Source: Bidens hawaiensis
Taxonomy: Eukaryota; Streptophyta; Magnoliopsida; Asterales; Asteraceae
DNA: 64,000 nucleotides
Assembly (NCBI GenBank): GCA_021521415.1
Contig: JAIQDT010000231.1
Span: forward strand, 1,550,001-1,614,000
Direction of reading: 5' to 3'
In this document: positions 1 to 11,052 of the stretch, piece after piece
Numbering within the stretch: the stretch's first letter is position 1
Layout: each line of letters begins with the position of its first letter
Notes under the pieces: model-generated
Database searches by the model: none
What the model saw: only the letters and a program-made list of their open reading frames with translations
What the model was told of the DNA's origin: nothing
Position numbers and translations under genes: made by a program

Positions 1-38
1 AAACAACAAAGAAAGTATACACAAGGAGAGAGACTTGT

Positions 39-1842
39 ATGAGAATGCAGATTGAAGAACCCATGATTGAGGCTCTACAAGACTTGTATGAGAATGCAGA
101 AGTGGAAGATGACGAGGAGAGATTAAACACTGATCCAAAGATTATCTTCCTCACGCAATGTGGTATGGAATTTGAAGCTCTTAAGAAAATGACTGGAAAC
201 GAGATTGGGCATTTAGCATAATTAAAAGCTTAGGAAAAGAAGGAGAGGATGGAGAGGGGAGAGAAAAGAGAAAAGGAAGACAGAGCTTATCTCTTGAGTC
301 CTGAAAATAAACAGAGACGCATAAATCAGATAAGAGAAGGTATAACAGAAGCAACAGAGGAATGGAGAAGAAGGGTAATACAAAGAGCCTTCCTTCTGCG
401 TGATGGCCATCCACCCTCCTATCTGAAACGTCAACCATTTGTTGATTTTGATCGAATGTACAGACTGGCTCTGGTTGACGATACTGCCAAATATGTACAA
501 GAAGTAAGAAGGAAAAAAGCACAAGGGAAGAAAAAATAGGAAGACTTCAAGAAGAAACATAAAGATATCAAGTTCTTGGAACTACATGGATATAAGTATG
601 ACTCTGTCAAAGACTTAACCATAGAGGAATTGAAGAGAAAAGTCAAGATAGTGAAAAACTCTCGCAGGCATGAAAAATGTGTAATGGATTGTGAAAGAGA
701 AAGGAACGAGAAAGAGAAAGAGAAACAAGAATAGGAGTGAATAGATGCAGAGAAAAGAAAAGCTAAAGGGAATGAAAGAGTCTGAATTTCACAGTCTGTC
801 TTATGAACAACTTCTGAAAATTTATCATAGATAGCAGAGGCTGTATCTGGAGGTTGAAAGAAATATGTTGGAAGAAGGGAAGAGAAAAGAAAGAATGGAG
901 ACAGAAGGCAACACTGATTAGCCAATCAATACAATAACGGAACAACAAAAGGCTGATATGATCAGTATGTTGTGCAGAACAGGACCAAAAATTGGAGATC
1001 TAATACTGAAAGAAGGCGAAGAAATCAAGAGATTATTTGATGAATCAGAAAGGAGGTTTGGAAAGAAGATATCTACAGCAAGGTCTAGTGGACTTGCGGT
1101 TAGATCTGAGGTTATGCGGCAGCAAGATCAACCAAGAAATCTCAATCTGCCAACCCATTTATATTTTGATATAAGATCAAGAAGGCTGAGAGTCATTACT
1201 AAAGATGGTCAAGAGACACAAATAATATTTAGAAGTGACTTCAGAAGTTTTACAAGAGAGCAACTAGAAAAGATGGCCCAACTGGATCTATTGACAATCA
1301 GTACATAGGCAAAAAGGCTGACCAACAAAGAAATGATCTTTCAAAATACTTGATAGAACAGGCTGAAAAGGGATTCCCACTACTTGACTAGAAACAAAAG
1401 AATCATTTATAGAAGCTACGAGATAGAGAGGAGAAAGAAAAGAATAAGAGATGTAAGATTATCAGAACTCTCTCTTTCGGAGTCCAAGAAGAAGAAGACA
1501 CAGAAAGCCGGTGGATCAAGCTCTATCAGGAGAACATTAAGAGAGAGCCTGGCAATGAGAAGAGAAATGCCTAATTTTGAAGTGCAACAACATGAGCAAA
1601 GTGCTCATCTTACTTATAATAGGCAAAGTGATTCAGTATCACTTAGAAATTTTCAAGAAAGAACCATAGCAGTTGTTGAATATGATGAAGAGTTAGAGTT
1701 TATACACATCCAGGATATTCAAGACATTATCAATGTGAATGTACCTATAGATTCTGAGGATAGTGTAGAGTTGGAAATGTTTCGGGAAAGGGCTACAGCT
1801 GTTAGATATGAAAAGTTAATTGAAGATGGGAGAAAAAAGTAA
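39..1842 (+). pseudogene. Decayed extra 3' ORF of the copia element (C-terminal part)
   Basis: Open pieces at 39-221, 249-539, 958-1308 and 1384-1842 lie in order on the + strand and are separated by stops or frameshifts. They encode strongly charged protein, rich in Glu, Lys and Arg, with coiled-coil-like stretches at 249-539 and 640-920. The piece at 958-1308 has a compact segment (LYFDIRSRRLRVITKDG) and the last piece ends 247 bases before the 3' LTR. The position between pol and the 3' LTR is that of the envelope-like or extra ORF of Sirevirus elements. The element at 50151 carries an extra ORF in the same place (61095-62805) but is cut off before its C-terminus, so homology between the two cannot be shown here. 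Function is unknown. No membrane segment or signal peptide is evident. Confidence 0.5.
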
Positions 1843-2080
1843 AGGAGATAGCAAGGATTGGAGCTAAAGGATGATTTGACTATACCTTATTTATCTTTTG
1901 TACTTTTGTTTGAATTTTTAATTTTGATATGTAATTTAAAATGATATGTAATTTCTGATGTGTAGAATTTTGATTATGTAATGTAATGACCATTTTCTTA
2001 AAATTGACTATCTATGGAAATTGATACATTTGTAACTGTATGCAAGTATGTTTTGATGCATCTGAGCTTGTTTCAATCTC

Positions 2081-2088
2081 GGGGAGAT
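2081..2088 (+). other. Polypurine tract (GGGGAGAT)
   Basis: GGGGAGAT sits directly before the base where the 3' LTR aligns with the LTR starting at 50151. This is where plus-strand DNA synthesis is primed in LTR retrotransposons. The LTR here begins TTTTGAGTCGG where the other begins TGTTGGGTGGG, so the first TG has mutated. Confidence 0.6.
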
Positions 2089-3162
2089 TTTTGAGTCGGA
2101 TATTTGCAAAGGAAGATTGGAATCTTCTCAACCACCTCAAAGAAATGTCTAAGTATGGACTACGAGCAAGTTTGGGGATTCGGGAATGGTTTACTACCTC
2201 GAGCACGATGTCTTTTGGCTATAAGACTATCTTCAGGAATTTCTTCTAAGTGTTGAAGGCTTCGAGCAAGCTACACTTTATCAGGAAAGGATGTTCTTCA
2301 TCGAGTATGGATTACCAATCGATGAAACAACTTGATCAATCTAGCTTAAACCAACTGTTTTGAGCACGTTGGTGGGATACAATAAAGAAAGATCTCAAAG
2401 AAAGAGTATGTCATGAAGATTGAACTCTGCTGGAGGAGAATAAAGAAAGATCTCAAAATGTTTTAAGTATAGACTACGAGCATGGTTCAGTCCAGAGCAA
2501 GCTTCACACTCGAGTATGCTGAAGGTTGTTCTCCATAAGTCACCAAGGCAGGATTGAAAGGATCTAGAAGAACATACTTGCTTGTAGGACTTCTTCGAGC
2601 AAAGCAAGAGTATGTCATGAAGATTGAACTCTGCTGGAGGAGAATATTTTCTATCTGAAAATATTCCAAGTAAAGTCTACTCGAAGACTTGTATCGAGTA
2701 TGCTGTGCATATCAAGTCTGCTCGACACGGAAATATCGTACTCGAAGACTTGTCTACACTTGTATTTATTTTTGGCATTCATTATGTAATCATTAGGGCT
2801 TGTAGAAGGAATGTTAAGGTCTATAAATAGAGTCCTAGGTTTACAATGTAAAGGGACGTGTTTTTGCGGAATACGAGGATACGTACACCTGAGCGAATAT
2901 TCTCTTTGTAACCTCGTACAGCCGCCGTTACGAAACCTTAGACATTCCTTGCATTAAAATCACTGTTCCATTGAATCGATATATTAATAATAGTGAATCT
3001 TTGTCTATCATATTTATTACAGATTATCTATTATAGTTTAAACCTTCTTTCCCAACCCTTGAATATACTGATTCCGCCCGGATATTCAAGTGGCCTTGAG
3101 TTCATAGATCTTGTGTGTTCTTGTCAACCTACATAGGTTTTGCACCAGGTCGGGTCCTAACA
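2089..3162 (+). repeat. Copia 3' LTR (CGAGCA-motif family)
   Basis: This LTR of about 1074 bp ends in CCTAACA. It aligns with 50151-51156: both share the GGAAGATTGGAATCT start, the region before the TATA box, the GATTCCGCC segment and the end. A TATA box (TATAAATA, 2822-2829) is followed by GTCCTAGGTTT in both copies. The U3 part is studded with CGAGCA or CGAGTA motifs. An internal duplication repeats a segment of about 38 bp (starting GAGTATGTCATGAAG) at about 2405 and 2609. Confidence 0.85.
2822..2829 (+). promoter_or_regulatory. TATA box of the copia LTR
   Basis: TATAAATA is preceded by about 600 bp of CGAGCA-rich sequence. The same box with the same downstream GTCCTAGGTTT occurs in the related LTR at 50797-50804. 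This conservation between two LTR copies supports a core promoter at the U3/R boundary. Confidence 0.65.
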
Positions 3163-3750
3163 CTTGTCTGATGGATTTGACATGTATTCTTTGTTTTAAT
3201 GGGTCTTTTACAGTTGTGAAAGTACATGCTGGTTTGGTGCAAGTCCACACACCTTCGTTTGTCAGACTGGTCGTGCTTTACTCATTGGTCCTTGACCTTT
3301 TGTCCGAAAGGTTACACCCAATGTGCTATATACTTGGTTGTTCACATGTTCATGCTTCTAGAAGGTTCATCGGGTCACGATCCGTAGGTTGACCCCCATC
3401 TTCAGCCCCCTAGTCTAGTAAGGGTCGGCTCGAATTGACCTTTGCCAAACTGGTCGTTGTTAATAAGTCTTTCTTTTTTATGTTTTATGAATATTATTTA
3501 AATATTATTATTAGTTTTACCGCATATTCAAGCCTGTTGAATACTTCTTTGACATGGCACCATTCTATTGGGCCAAAGTCCATCACTAGTGTTTTGACCT
3601 TTCATCTCCACTTATTTGTCAATAAATTATTGTTACTCCCTTATTCATGCTCCATCTCTCTTAGCTTTCTTTCATTTTACCTGCTTCATCAGGTTAGCTT
3701 CCCTTCTTTTCTTATTGTCTCTTCGTGCCTTTTGTTATTATGGGTAAATT
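3163..3750. other. Flank between copia LTR and PF04195-type gene
   Basis: This stretch directly follows the 3' LTR (the TSD would be CTTGT). It has short ORFs without recognisable motifs. A pyrimidine-rich 5'-UTR-like stretch runs from 3600 to 3740, ahead of the ATG region at about 3755. I see no further structure. Confidence 0.4.
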
Positions 3751-4632
3751 GAACATGGCTGAGCACATGTCCAAATTGATCAAAAGAATGTTCTTACGAT
3801 GTTGGAAGCACTTTTAACATAGAATACAATCCATCCTTGGCCCCTGAAAAAGGGAAACGTATTTATGAAATTTCTGAGGAGCACATGGGGTTTTAAAGCA
3901 AACATTTTGACTTTGCGAACCTTCTTCTTGCTCTATCTTGCTTCTTCTTAGATTTCCTTCGTGAGTATAAAATAGATATTCGTCAGCTAAACCCTCTTGG
4001 TTCCATGAAAATTTCCCGTTTCGAAATCGTGTGTAGTGCCTTAGATGGCGTTACGAAGCTTGGGTTGTTTCGTCAGTTCTATCGGTTAACTAATTCCGGT
4101 AATTAGTATTCCACGGAGAAGCATAGGGATACGAAGGGTATTCTTAGTTGCAGTTATTCTTATTTGAAACTTTGGCAGTATAATTTTTTGGGTACCTAAG
4201 CATGCCATTCCCTATGACATGCCTTGGAGAAAATTGAAACAAAAACTTAACCCTATTAACCCTAAGGATTATGAATACGATAAAAATCTGTATATCAAAC
4301 TGAGTAACGCCACTACCCATCTTCATATTTTTCCTAATGGTTTGCTCATCCTTATCGATGTTAGCCGAATATGGCCTCAACCCGACCTTATCCTGGTGAT
4401 TAAGGAAGGACCAAACGGTTTGTTGCCTAGATTGTTGGTGGTTTTGTTAATTTTGTGTTTGTTGTTTTTGTTTTCCGCCTTTTTTGTACTTTGATTTTGT
4501 ATCTTTCCCTTGCGTTATTGATGGTTTTACCTTCGTTCATAAGTAGGGTATGAATATGAAGGTCGGGACACGAAAGCGGGAACAAGGTGATGGCGGTGCC
4601 TTAGTCTCTAGTGGTGGTGTTGTTCATGAAAT
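3751..4632 (+). pseudogene. N-terminal part of a PF04195-type ('putative gypsy type transposon') gag-like gene
   Basis: Translations in two frames give, in order, a start (MAEHMSKL), a segment like KHFDFANLLLALSCFFLDFL, then IRQLNPLGSM and RFEIVCSALDGVTKLGLFRQFYRL. As I know the family, this is the pattern of the PF04195 domain: F-x-FANLR, hydrophobic helix, 'LNPLG' turn, 'RFE-x-CR-x-LG'. Several frameshifts and stops make it a pseudogene. The coding sequence runs to GTTCATGAAAT (4622-4632), where the copia element is inserted. It resumes after the duplicated GAAAT at 13515, and the frame stays open across that joint. The C-terminal half lies at 14097-25489. The family is usually found beside Ty3-type retrotransposons and its biochemical role is not established. 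Confidence 0.6.
4628..4632. other. Target-site duplication GAAAT (left)
   Basis: GAAAT precedes the LTR at 4633. The same five bases follow LTR ends at 5574-5578 and 13515-13519. Both right-hand copies continue as GAAATTGTTCCC, which identifies the original right flank of the insertion. Confidence 0.85.
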
Positions 4633-5573
4633 TGTTGGGTTTTAACAAGATTATCAAGTGATAAAATCCCAATTTTACCAAAATCGAAGCAGAAATAAGT
4701 TTTAAATCTTGTTAATTTGATATGTATAAAACCAATTTTACACATGCAAAACCCAATCCGGATCAAAATACGAAATACACACTATCAAACATATGCATGT
4801 CACTATAAGTGCATGCATGTTAAAGCTACCTTTCAAATCCAAGGAAGAGGAAGGAGATGATGAAGAAGGAAAGAACTTGAATATGAAGCTCCTCAAGCTA
4901 GCATACCCCAAGCTTTCCAAGAAACACCACTTTTAGCTAGGATTTGGCAACACTAGACAACAGTCCTAGGTCCCTTGCTATTGGACGTCCAAAGAGAGGA
5001 AGAGAGAGTAGACGATTTTTCCTCGATTGTGTTGTATACTTACTTGTGTTGTTTTGTTGTTGTATGAGAGAAGAAACAAAGATAATAAACCTTTCAAAAA
5101 TGGCACCTCACTTTGCACCAATGAAAACCTTTGCATTCCTCCACTAACAAGTTTATAATAATAAAATAATAAGGAGAAGGAGAAGGGGGGGTCCTTCCTT
5201 TCTTGTTATTATTATTATAAATTTTTTTTATAACATTCAATTTATATGTTTATAAATTATGTTATAAAACTTATAGGTGACATGATTGGTAATTTGGTTT
5301 ACATATTGTTATTTAACCAACTTAAATAACACTATGTAAAGTTCTCTCAAAATATAAATCATCCATATGATTTATTCACTACACATGTACATTGTTTTTA
5401 GAAACCCCTTTCTAAATAACTAAAGTGTTAATATTTATTTGTTATGATCATATCGTATATAAACAAATGTTATTGGTGTTTGTCTAGCTTGTTAATGGGT
5501 ATGACCCGACTTAGATCATGACAAACTAGCCACATCAATAATAATATGTGTCTTGGGCATACTGAATCGAACA
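4633..5573 (-). repeat. Copia LTR, probably a solo LTR after duplication
   Basis: This 941-bp LTR runs TGTTGGG...ATCGAACA on the + strand, bounded by GAAAT on both sides. It is closely similar to 12549-13514 and more distantly to 36945-37870. No internal element sequence touches it: the right side is the gene/MITE flank. Confidence 0.85.
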
Positions 5574-6248
5574 GAAATTGTTCCCTCAGCTCTATATAGG
5601 GGTGTTCATCTGATCGGATTATGGATTTGGATTTTTAGGACCCTATATGAAATCCAATCCAATCCTATCTAAACTGAGAATATTCATATCAAATCTTTAT
5701 CTATCCGAATTCAATTCGGATTGGTTTCGGATAAAATCCGAATAATCCAAAATTATCCGAATAATCCAAAAATAACGTAATAACTAAATTTTCTTAGTTT
5801 TTGTCCCTAACATTTTTTACACTGGTAGAATCGCAATAAACATACGAAATTGGAAAATAGAAATTAGTCTTGAACATAATTTCAAAGTTAAATTTCAAAC
5901 AATAGTCTAAAGTGATATACAAACTGGAAAATCCACTAAAACATGTTATTTATCAGATTAAATGGATTTCTGAATCATCCGAACAATTTTAATTTTTTAA
6001 AATTTCATGTCTGAATCCAATCCGAATCCGATTAGTTATTCGGATAATCAGATTGATCAGATCTGATATCCGAAAAAGAATTTGGGTTTTAGTTTCGGTT
6101 CAGATTTTGCTTTTTTATATTAGTTTTCATGAACAACCCGAGCTCCAGATATGTCTATGCAAACGTTGTCCAATGGTAAGGCTGCTTCTAAAGAAACCGC
6201 AAACTTGTCATTCATGTCTGGAGATCCAAATGTATCCAAGGCTATCGA
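5574..6248 (+). repeat. Duplicated copy of the right flank of the copia element
   Basis: It matches 13515 to about 14200 almost base for base. It starts GAAATTGTTCCC, contains the whole hAT-like MITE (about 5597-6141) and runs into the first roughly 100 bases of the gene segment (ATGTCTATGCAAACG onward). It lacks about 17 bases after AAAAAGAATT. It ends ...GGCTATCGA and joins LTR sequence ...CGACTTAGATC with the three bases CGA shared. It therefore duplicates material that belongs on the far side of the copia insertion. Confidence 0.85.
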
Positions 6249-6309
6249 CTTAGATCATGACATACTAACCATATCAATAATATGTGTCTTGGGCATACCG
6301 AGTCCAACA
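6249..6309 (-). repeat. 61-bp copia LTR stub at the 3' end of the internal region
   Basis: CTTAGATCATGACATAC...GAGTCCAACA matches the right-hand end of both full LTRs. It abuts the polypurine tract at 6310, as a 3' LTR should. The remainder of the LTR has been replaced by duplicated flank. Confidence 0.85.
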
Positions 6310-6322
6310 ATCTTCCACTTGC
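6310..6322 (-). other. Polypurine tract of the - strand copia element
   Basis: On the - strand GCAAGTGGAAGAT runs directly into the LTR start TGTTGGACTCGG. This is the position and composition of the plus-strand primer of copia elements. Confidence 0.65.
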
Positions 6323-7088
6323 ACAATATACATAGAAAATTGATGCAAGTAGAAAATACCGCCTAACTACGGTTTACTACCCCTAATATGCATCACGAAG
6401 TGCCATTTAATAACATCATCCCCTTCAAGTCCCTTACTTGACATGATTTAGGTACATCTATCATTTATCCTTTTGCCACAGATGTCATGTCAAATCCAAA
6501 GACACAGAGTGATCATTCTCTGTTGATTTAACTTTCAGGCCTTAGACATCTCACTCTCAATGAATAAGAGGGACAAATCCCTTCTTGACTACATACATCT
6601 CTCACAATCACCTTGTACCAGACCTGATCTTAGCCTTATGTACTGTCATGTGTCAGAGCAGCAAAGAACTAAGTCAAAGTATAATACTTGGTGAATATCA
6701 AGACCCAATATGTATCTCAGGTCGGATGATACTATGATATTCGCCTTTACTCAAATTTTATTTATGATCAATCACAAGGATTCCATGTAGTAACACTTGA
6801 GAGCGGGTCAGTCCAATATTTATAACCCATAATTATCTATGAACCTTGGCAATAATCCTTGCTCTATATTCATATCCCATGAATATCCACCAATCCAAGT
6901 TCATAATAGTCTTACCTTTATATTTGTTCCCACTAATACGAGCGACTACGGACATTTAGAATAAGTAACTTATTCACGGATTTAAACATGCTAAAATGGA
7001 ACATAACTCAAAATGACATAATCATACACCATAATCAAGTGAATGAGTCAAAATAACAATTTTTCCAATATCCAAATACAAAATTCGA
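6323..7088 (-). other. 3' untranslated region of the - strand copia element
   Basis: About 770 bases lie between the end of RNase H and the polypurine tract. Only short, unrecognisable ORFs are present and I see no conserved structure. Confidence 0.5.
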
Positions 7089-7460
7089 TCATATCCAGTC
7101 CATAGAATATCGAAGTCCTAAGGCACAAGTATGACCCTCATGATTTGGCCTTTCAAGGAGCTTCGTGAGTGGATCCAAAATGTTTTGATCGGTGTGAACT
7201 TTGCGAATACATATCTTTCCCTTTTCAACTTCATCCCTTATGTAGTTGAACCTCCGCTCAATGTGTCTCGTCTTTTGATGTGCACGAGGTTCCTTGATTT
7301 GAGCAATCGCACCTTCGTTGTCACAAAAGATCTCTAGAGGGTCCTGAATGGTACGGACCACCCCTAGGTCAGCAATGAATTTTCTAATCCATGCAGCTTC
7401 TTGAGCTGCCAATGAGGTAGTGATGTATTCCGATTCCGTGGTGGACAATGCTACCACATC
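7089..7460 (-). pseudogene. Copia RNase H domain
   Basis: The 122-aa frame begins at the STTESEY motif (ALSTTESEYI), followed by IFCDNEGAI and a HIERRFNYIRDEV segment. These are the second and third blocks of copia RNase H; the Glu of TESEY and the Asp of CDNEG are catalytic-type residues. The first block is decayed to the right. The frame ends just before the 3' untranslated region, so this is the C-terminus of pol. It degrades the RNA strand of the hybrid during reverse transcription. Confidence 0.8.
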
Positions 7461-7701
7461 TTGCTTTTAGCTCTTCCAAGAGACTGCCCCACCATTCATA
7501 ATGAAAACATATCCCGATTGTGATCGAGAATCATCTCGATCGTTTTGGAAACTTGCATCCGTGTAACCCATTACAACGAGTTCTTCCCACCCGAACCGTA
7601 TATTAGAAACATATCCTTAGTCCTTCTAAGGTATTTCAATACACTCTTCACCACCATCCGATGGCTACCTCCCGGATTATGTTGGATTCTACTTGTCATG
7701 C

Positions 7702-8920
7702 CTAAAGAGCATGATACATCCGATCTAGTGCATACCATTGCATACATGATGGATCCAATAGCCGATGCATATGGGATCCCATTAATCTATCTTGCTCTTC
7801 CTTCGAGCTTGGACATTGAGAAGCACTCAATATCGTTCCTCTTTGAATGGGTACCAAACCTTTCATAGGGTTCTCCATCTTGAACCTCTTCAAGATTTTG
7901 TCAATGCATGCACTTTGGTTTAAACCTATCAACCTCCTTGATCTATCCCTATAGATCTTTATTCCCAAAATATAGGCGGCTTCACCAAGATCCTTAATAG
8001 AAAAACAACTTGCAAGCCATGCTTTTACACCTTCCATGGTTGGAATGTCATTCCCAAATATTAGTATGTCATCAACATACAATACTAAGAAGGTAATGAT
8101 GCTCTCACTAGCTTTCTTATACACACAAGCTTCATACCATTTTTGATGAATCCAATTTCTTAACTTCTTCATCAAATCGGTGATTCCAACTTCTAGATGC
8201 TTGTTTCAATCCATAGATTGATTTCTTAACTTGCATACTTTGTTAGGATGTTGTGGATCGACAAAACCTTCGGGTTGAACCATATAGACATCTTCCTCAA
8301 GATGCCCATTTAGGAAAGCGGTTTTGACATCCATTTGTCATATCTCATACTCATAATGTGCGGTTATGGAAAACAATATCCTAATAGACTTTAGCATTAC
8401 TACGGGAGAAAAAGTTTCATCATAGTCAACCCCTTAAGTTTGAGTGAAACCTTTTGCTACAAGTCTAGCTTTACAAGTATCCAAGTTTCCATGCATATCG
8501 GTTTTCTTCTTGAAAACCCAGTTACTTCCAACCGGTTTGGAATTAAGTGGTGGTGCAACCAAATCCCAAACTTGGTTGTCATGCATGGATTGCATCTCTA
8601 CGTTCATGGCCTCAAGCCATTTGTCACAATCGGATTGTGACATTGTATCACGATACGTGGTAGGTTCATTCGTGTCTACCACATAGCATCCATCCATGAA
8701 GAAAACATATCTTTCGGGTGGATGACTAATTCTACCGGATTTTTGAACGTTTTGTGTGTCTTGATCAACCATTTGATCATTCTCAACAACCTCTTGTTGA
8801 GTGCTAGTATCAACCAAATGTGTATCAGCTTGTGGTTCTCGATCCTCCTCGAGTTCCACCGTTCTACTAGTACCTTCCATAAGGAACTTAGTTTCCATTA
8901 ACACGGCCTTTCGAGCAACA
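7702..8920 (-). pseudogene. Copia reverse transcriptase, frameshifted
   Basis: The N-terminal portion (8434-8904) carries CDKWLEAMNVEMQSM, NWVFKKKTD and CKARLVAKGFTQT. A decayed middle (about 8180-8430) contains [18 protein letters not shown]. The C-terminal portion (7702-8175) has the catalytic FLVLYVDDILIFGND with an intact YVDD, then IKDLGEAAYILGIKI. These are the standard copia RT blocks in order. At least two frameshifts and an in-frame stop separate the pieces. The low-complexity acidic linker between integrase and RT lies at the start of the N-terminal portion. Confidence 0.85.
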
Positions 8921-9242
8921 AATACCTTTTGCTCGGTTGGGTTGTAGAAATAATATCACATGGAGTCCTTGGGATATCCTACAAAGATACACTTAGTGGA
9001 CCGACTTTCAAGTTTGTTTTGGGTGTTTGACATAAGCCTCACAACCCCATACCTTTAAATATGATAATGATGGAGCCCTTGGTTGGGGCCATATTTAGAA
9101 TACGGGCCGCTGAGAGCAAAGCGAAACCCCAAAATGATAGAGGCAATGTGCTTCTAGTCATCATAGATCGAACAATATCCAACAGAGTTTGATTCCTCTT
9201 TTCGGACACACCAATATGTTGTGGTGTTCCGGGTGGAGTGAG

Positions 9243-9823
9243 TTATGAGATGATCCCACAACTCCTAAGATGATCTCGGAAAGCATCACTTAGGTATTCA
9301 CCTCCTCTATCCGAACGAAGTACTTTGATGGTTTTATCGAGTTGATTTTGTACTTCATTTTGGAAGACTTTGAACATTTCAAAGGCTTCATCTTTGTGTC
9401 TTAACAAGTACACATAAGCATAACGACTATAATTGTCGATAAAAGTAATGAAGTATCTTTCACCATTCCTTGTCATTGCCTTAAAGGGACCACATACATC
9501 CAAATATATGATACCAATATGTCTTTTGCCCCTTCATTTGTTCCACTAAAGAGGTCCTCAGTCATCTTCCTATGTAAACAAGACTCACACTTATCAAATG
9601 AATCATCTTCACTTGATTCCAAAAGACCATTCTTTTGAAGTGTATGTATGCAGTCTTTGTTTATGTGACCAAGGTGACAATGCCAAAGATAAGTCTTACT
9701 CAAATCAATTTTGAGTTTCTTGGTGCTAGATTGGTACAATATGTTATCAAAGGGTGTGTTATCATGAACTAATTCATAAATGCCATTAGACGGCATTGCT
9801 TTAAAATAAAAGACATCATTCAT
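9243..9823 (-). pseudogene. Copia integrase (pre-integrase and catalytic core)
   Basis: The zinc-binding N-terminal part (9473-9823) has LWHCHLGHI and KCESCLHRK, the HHCC layout. The core (9243-9503) has the first Asp in MDVCGPF and the second in VLRSDRGGEYL. Beyond a frameshift to the left, PQHIGVSEKRNQTL gives the expected Glu. All three DDE residues are thus visible, but in different frames. The enzyme inserts the cDNA copy into the host genome. Confidence 0.82.
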
Positions 9824-10041
9824 GAAAACACAATACCATTATCCATAAATTTAAAATCATAACCATATTGTCTTAACAAAGAAACGGAGATAATGTTCTT
9901 AGTCAAATTAGGAGCATACAAAACATCTTTCAAAATACTTCCAAACCATTTGGAAGCTTCAATGTATAGTCTCCTCGGGCTTCGACAACAACCTTTGCTC
10001 CGTTGCCCATGAAGAGACTAATATCTCCTTTCTTGAATCCT

Positions 10042-10503
10042 TTATTTCCCTTCAAACCCCTGCAATGAATTGCAAATATGAGTTCCACATCCGGTATCCA
10101 ATACCCATGTGTTAGAGGAAATAAGATTAAGATCAATATGAATCATGAAAGTTGTACCCGAGGTTTGCCCCGCATCCCTCTTAGTTTTCAACTCTTTGAG
10201 ACGGGTTGGACAATTCCTCATCCAATGCCCAATCTCCCCACATCCAAAGCATGGATCCTCCAAGCTCCTTTAGCTTCTTTGGTTTGGGTGGTTCCACTTT
10301 AGCCTTTCCCTTAACTTGCCCTTGACTTGTCCCTTACCCTTGGAAACCTTTGCCTTGGGTTCCGGGTGATGCCTCTTCCTGTTGCCTCCCTCATTGATCG
10401 TGAGAAAGGGTAAAATCTTTTTACCCATTCCCATCTCGGACGTTTTAAGCATTGCATGAAGCTCACCAATGCTCTTGTTCCACTCATTCATGTTATAATT
10501 CAT
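10042..10503 (-). pseudogene. Gag zinc knuckle and aspartic protease
   Basis: Reading leftwards, a basic segment (10270-10503) leads into CFGCGEIGHWMRNC, a CX2CX4HX4C nucleocapsid zinc knuckle. WVLDTGCGTHIC follows, with an intact DTG protease active site. The next part (9930-10136) continues in another frame with GNGAKVVVEARGDYTL, the typical protease flap region. Nucleocapsid binds the element RNA and the protease cleaves the polyprotein. Confidence 0.82.
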
Positions 10504-10521
10504 AGCAAATGTCTCAAACTA

Positions 10522-11052
10522 TTAAGTTAAGCCATTTAGGATCAAATCCGTGGCTAACTCGTTTGAGACGTGACAATTAAGGTGCTCGAGACGATAAATG
10601 TGGCTTTTCAACTTAAGTACATAAGATGAGACCGATTGGGTTTCCTCCATACGACATGCATGAAGCGCCCGAACCGTTTCAAAGCGTTCCACCCTAGCTT
10701 GTGTAAGGAACATTTCCTTAAGTTGGGTGATCATGTCGTATGCCCCATGAAGTTCAAAATCCTTTTGAATCTCGGGAATCATAGTTCCCAACACGAGGCA
10801 AGAAACTTGCACCGAATCCTCATTGTGCTTAACCCAATTGTTATGGTCTTCGGCATCGTTAATGCTAGGTTCATCGGGAATTGGATCTTCTAATACGTAG
10901 TATTTCTTTTCTTGCTTGAGAACGATTCTCAAGTTTCGATACCAATCCAAAAAGTTGGTATAGTTTAGACGATCCTTGTCAATAATAGATCTTAGTGATA
11001 GGTTATTAACGGGTGGAATAATAACGTTAGGTGGATTGTTGATTGCGGGCAT
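10522..11052 (-). pseudogene. Copia gag (capsid part)
   Basis: The 176-aa frame starts MPAINNPPNV, the first ATG after the leader. It contains KDRLNYTNFLDWYRNLRIVL, the usual 'L-x-G-x-N-F-x-x-W' capsid block of copia gag, and later VRALHACRMEETQSVSSYV and LATDLILNGL. It ends at a stop shortly before the zinc-knuckle frame, so gag and pol are separated by mutation. It forms the particle shell. Confidence 0.8.

Larger units (their letters stand above)
1..3162 (+). mobile_element. 3' end of a Ty1-copia (Sirevirus-like) element
   Basis: This stretch holds the end of a decayed extra ORF region (1-1842), a short untranslated stretch, a polypurine tract and a 3' LTR (2089-3162). The LTR matches the 5' LTR at 50151-51156 in order and sequence, including the motif around the TATA box and the closing CCTRACA. 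No primer binding site follows 3162, so this is a 3' LTR. It cannot be the other end of the element starting at 50151, because the two LTRs are in the wrong order. The 5' part lies outside the window. Confidence 0.8.

Noticed and set aside
181..925. Phe/Leu/Ser-rich - strand frames
   Set aside because: They are antisense to the purine-rich extra ORF and have the composition expected of such shadows.
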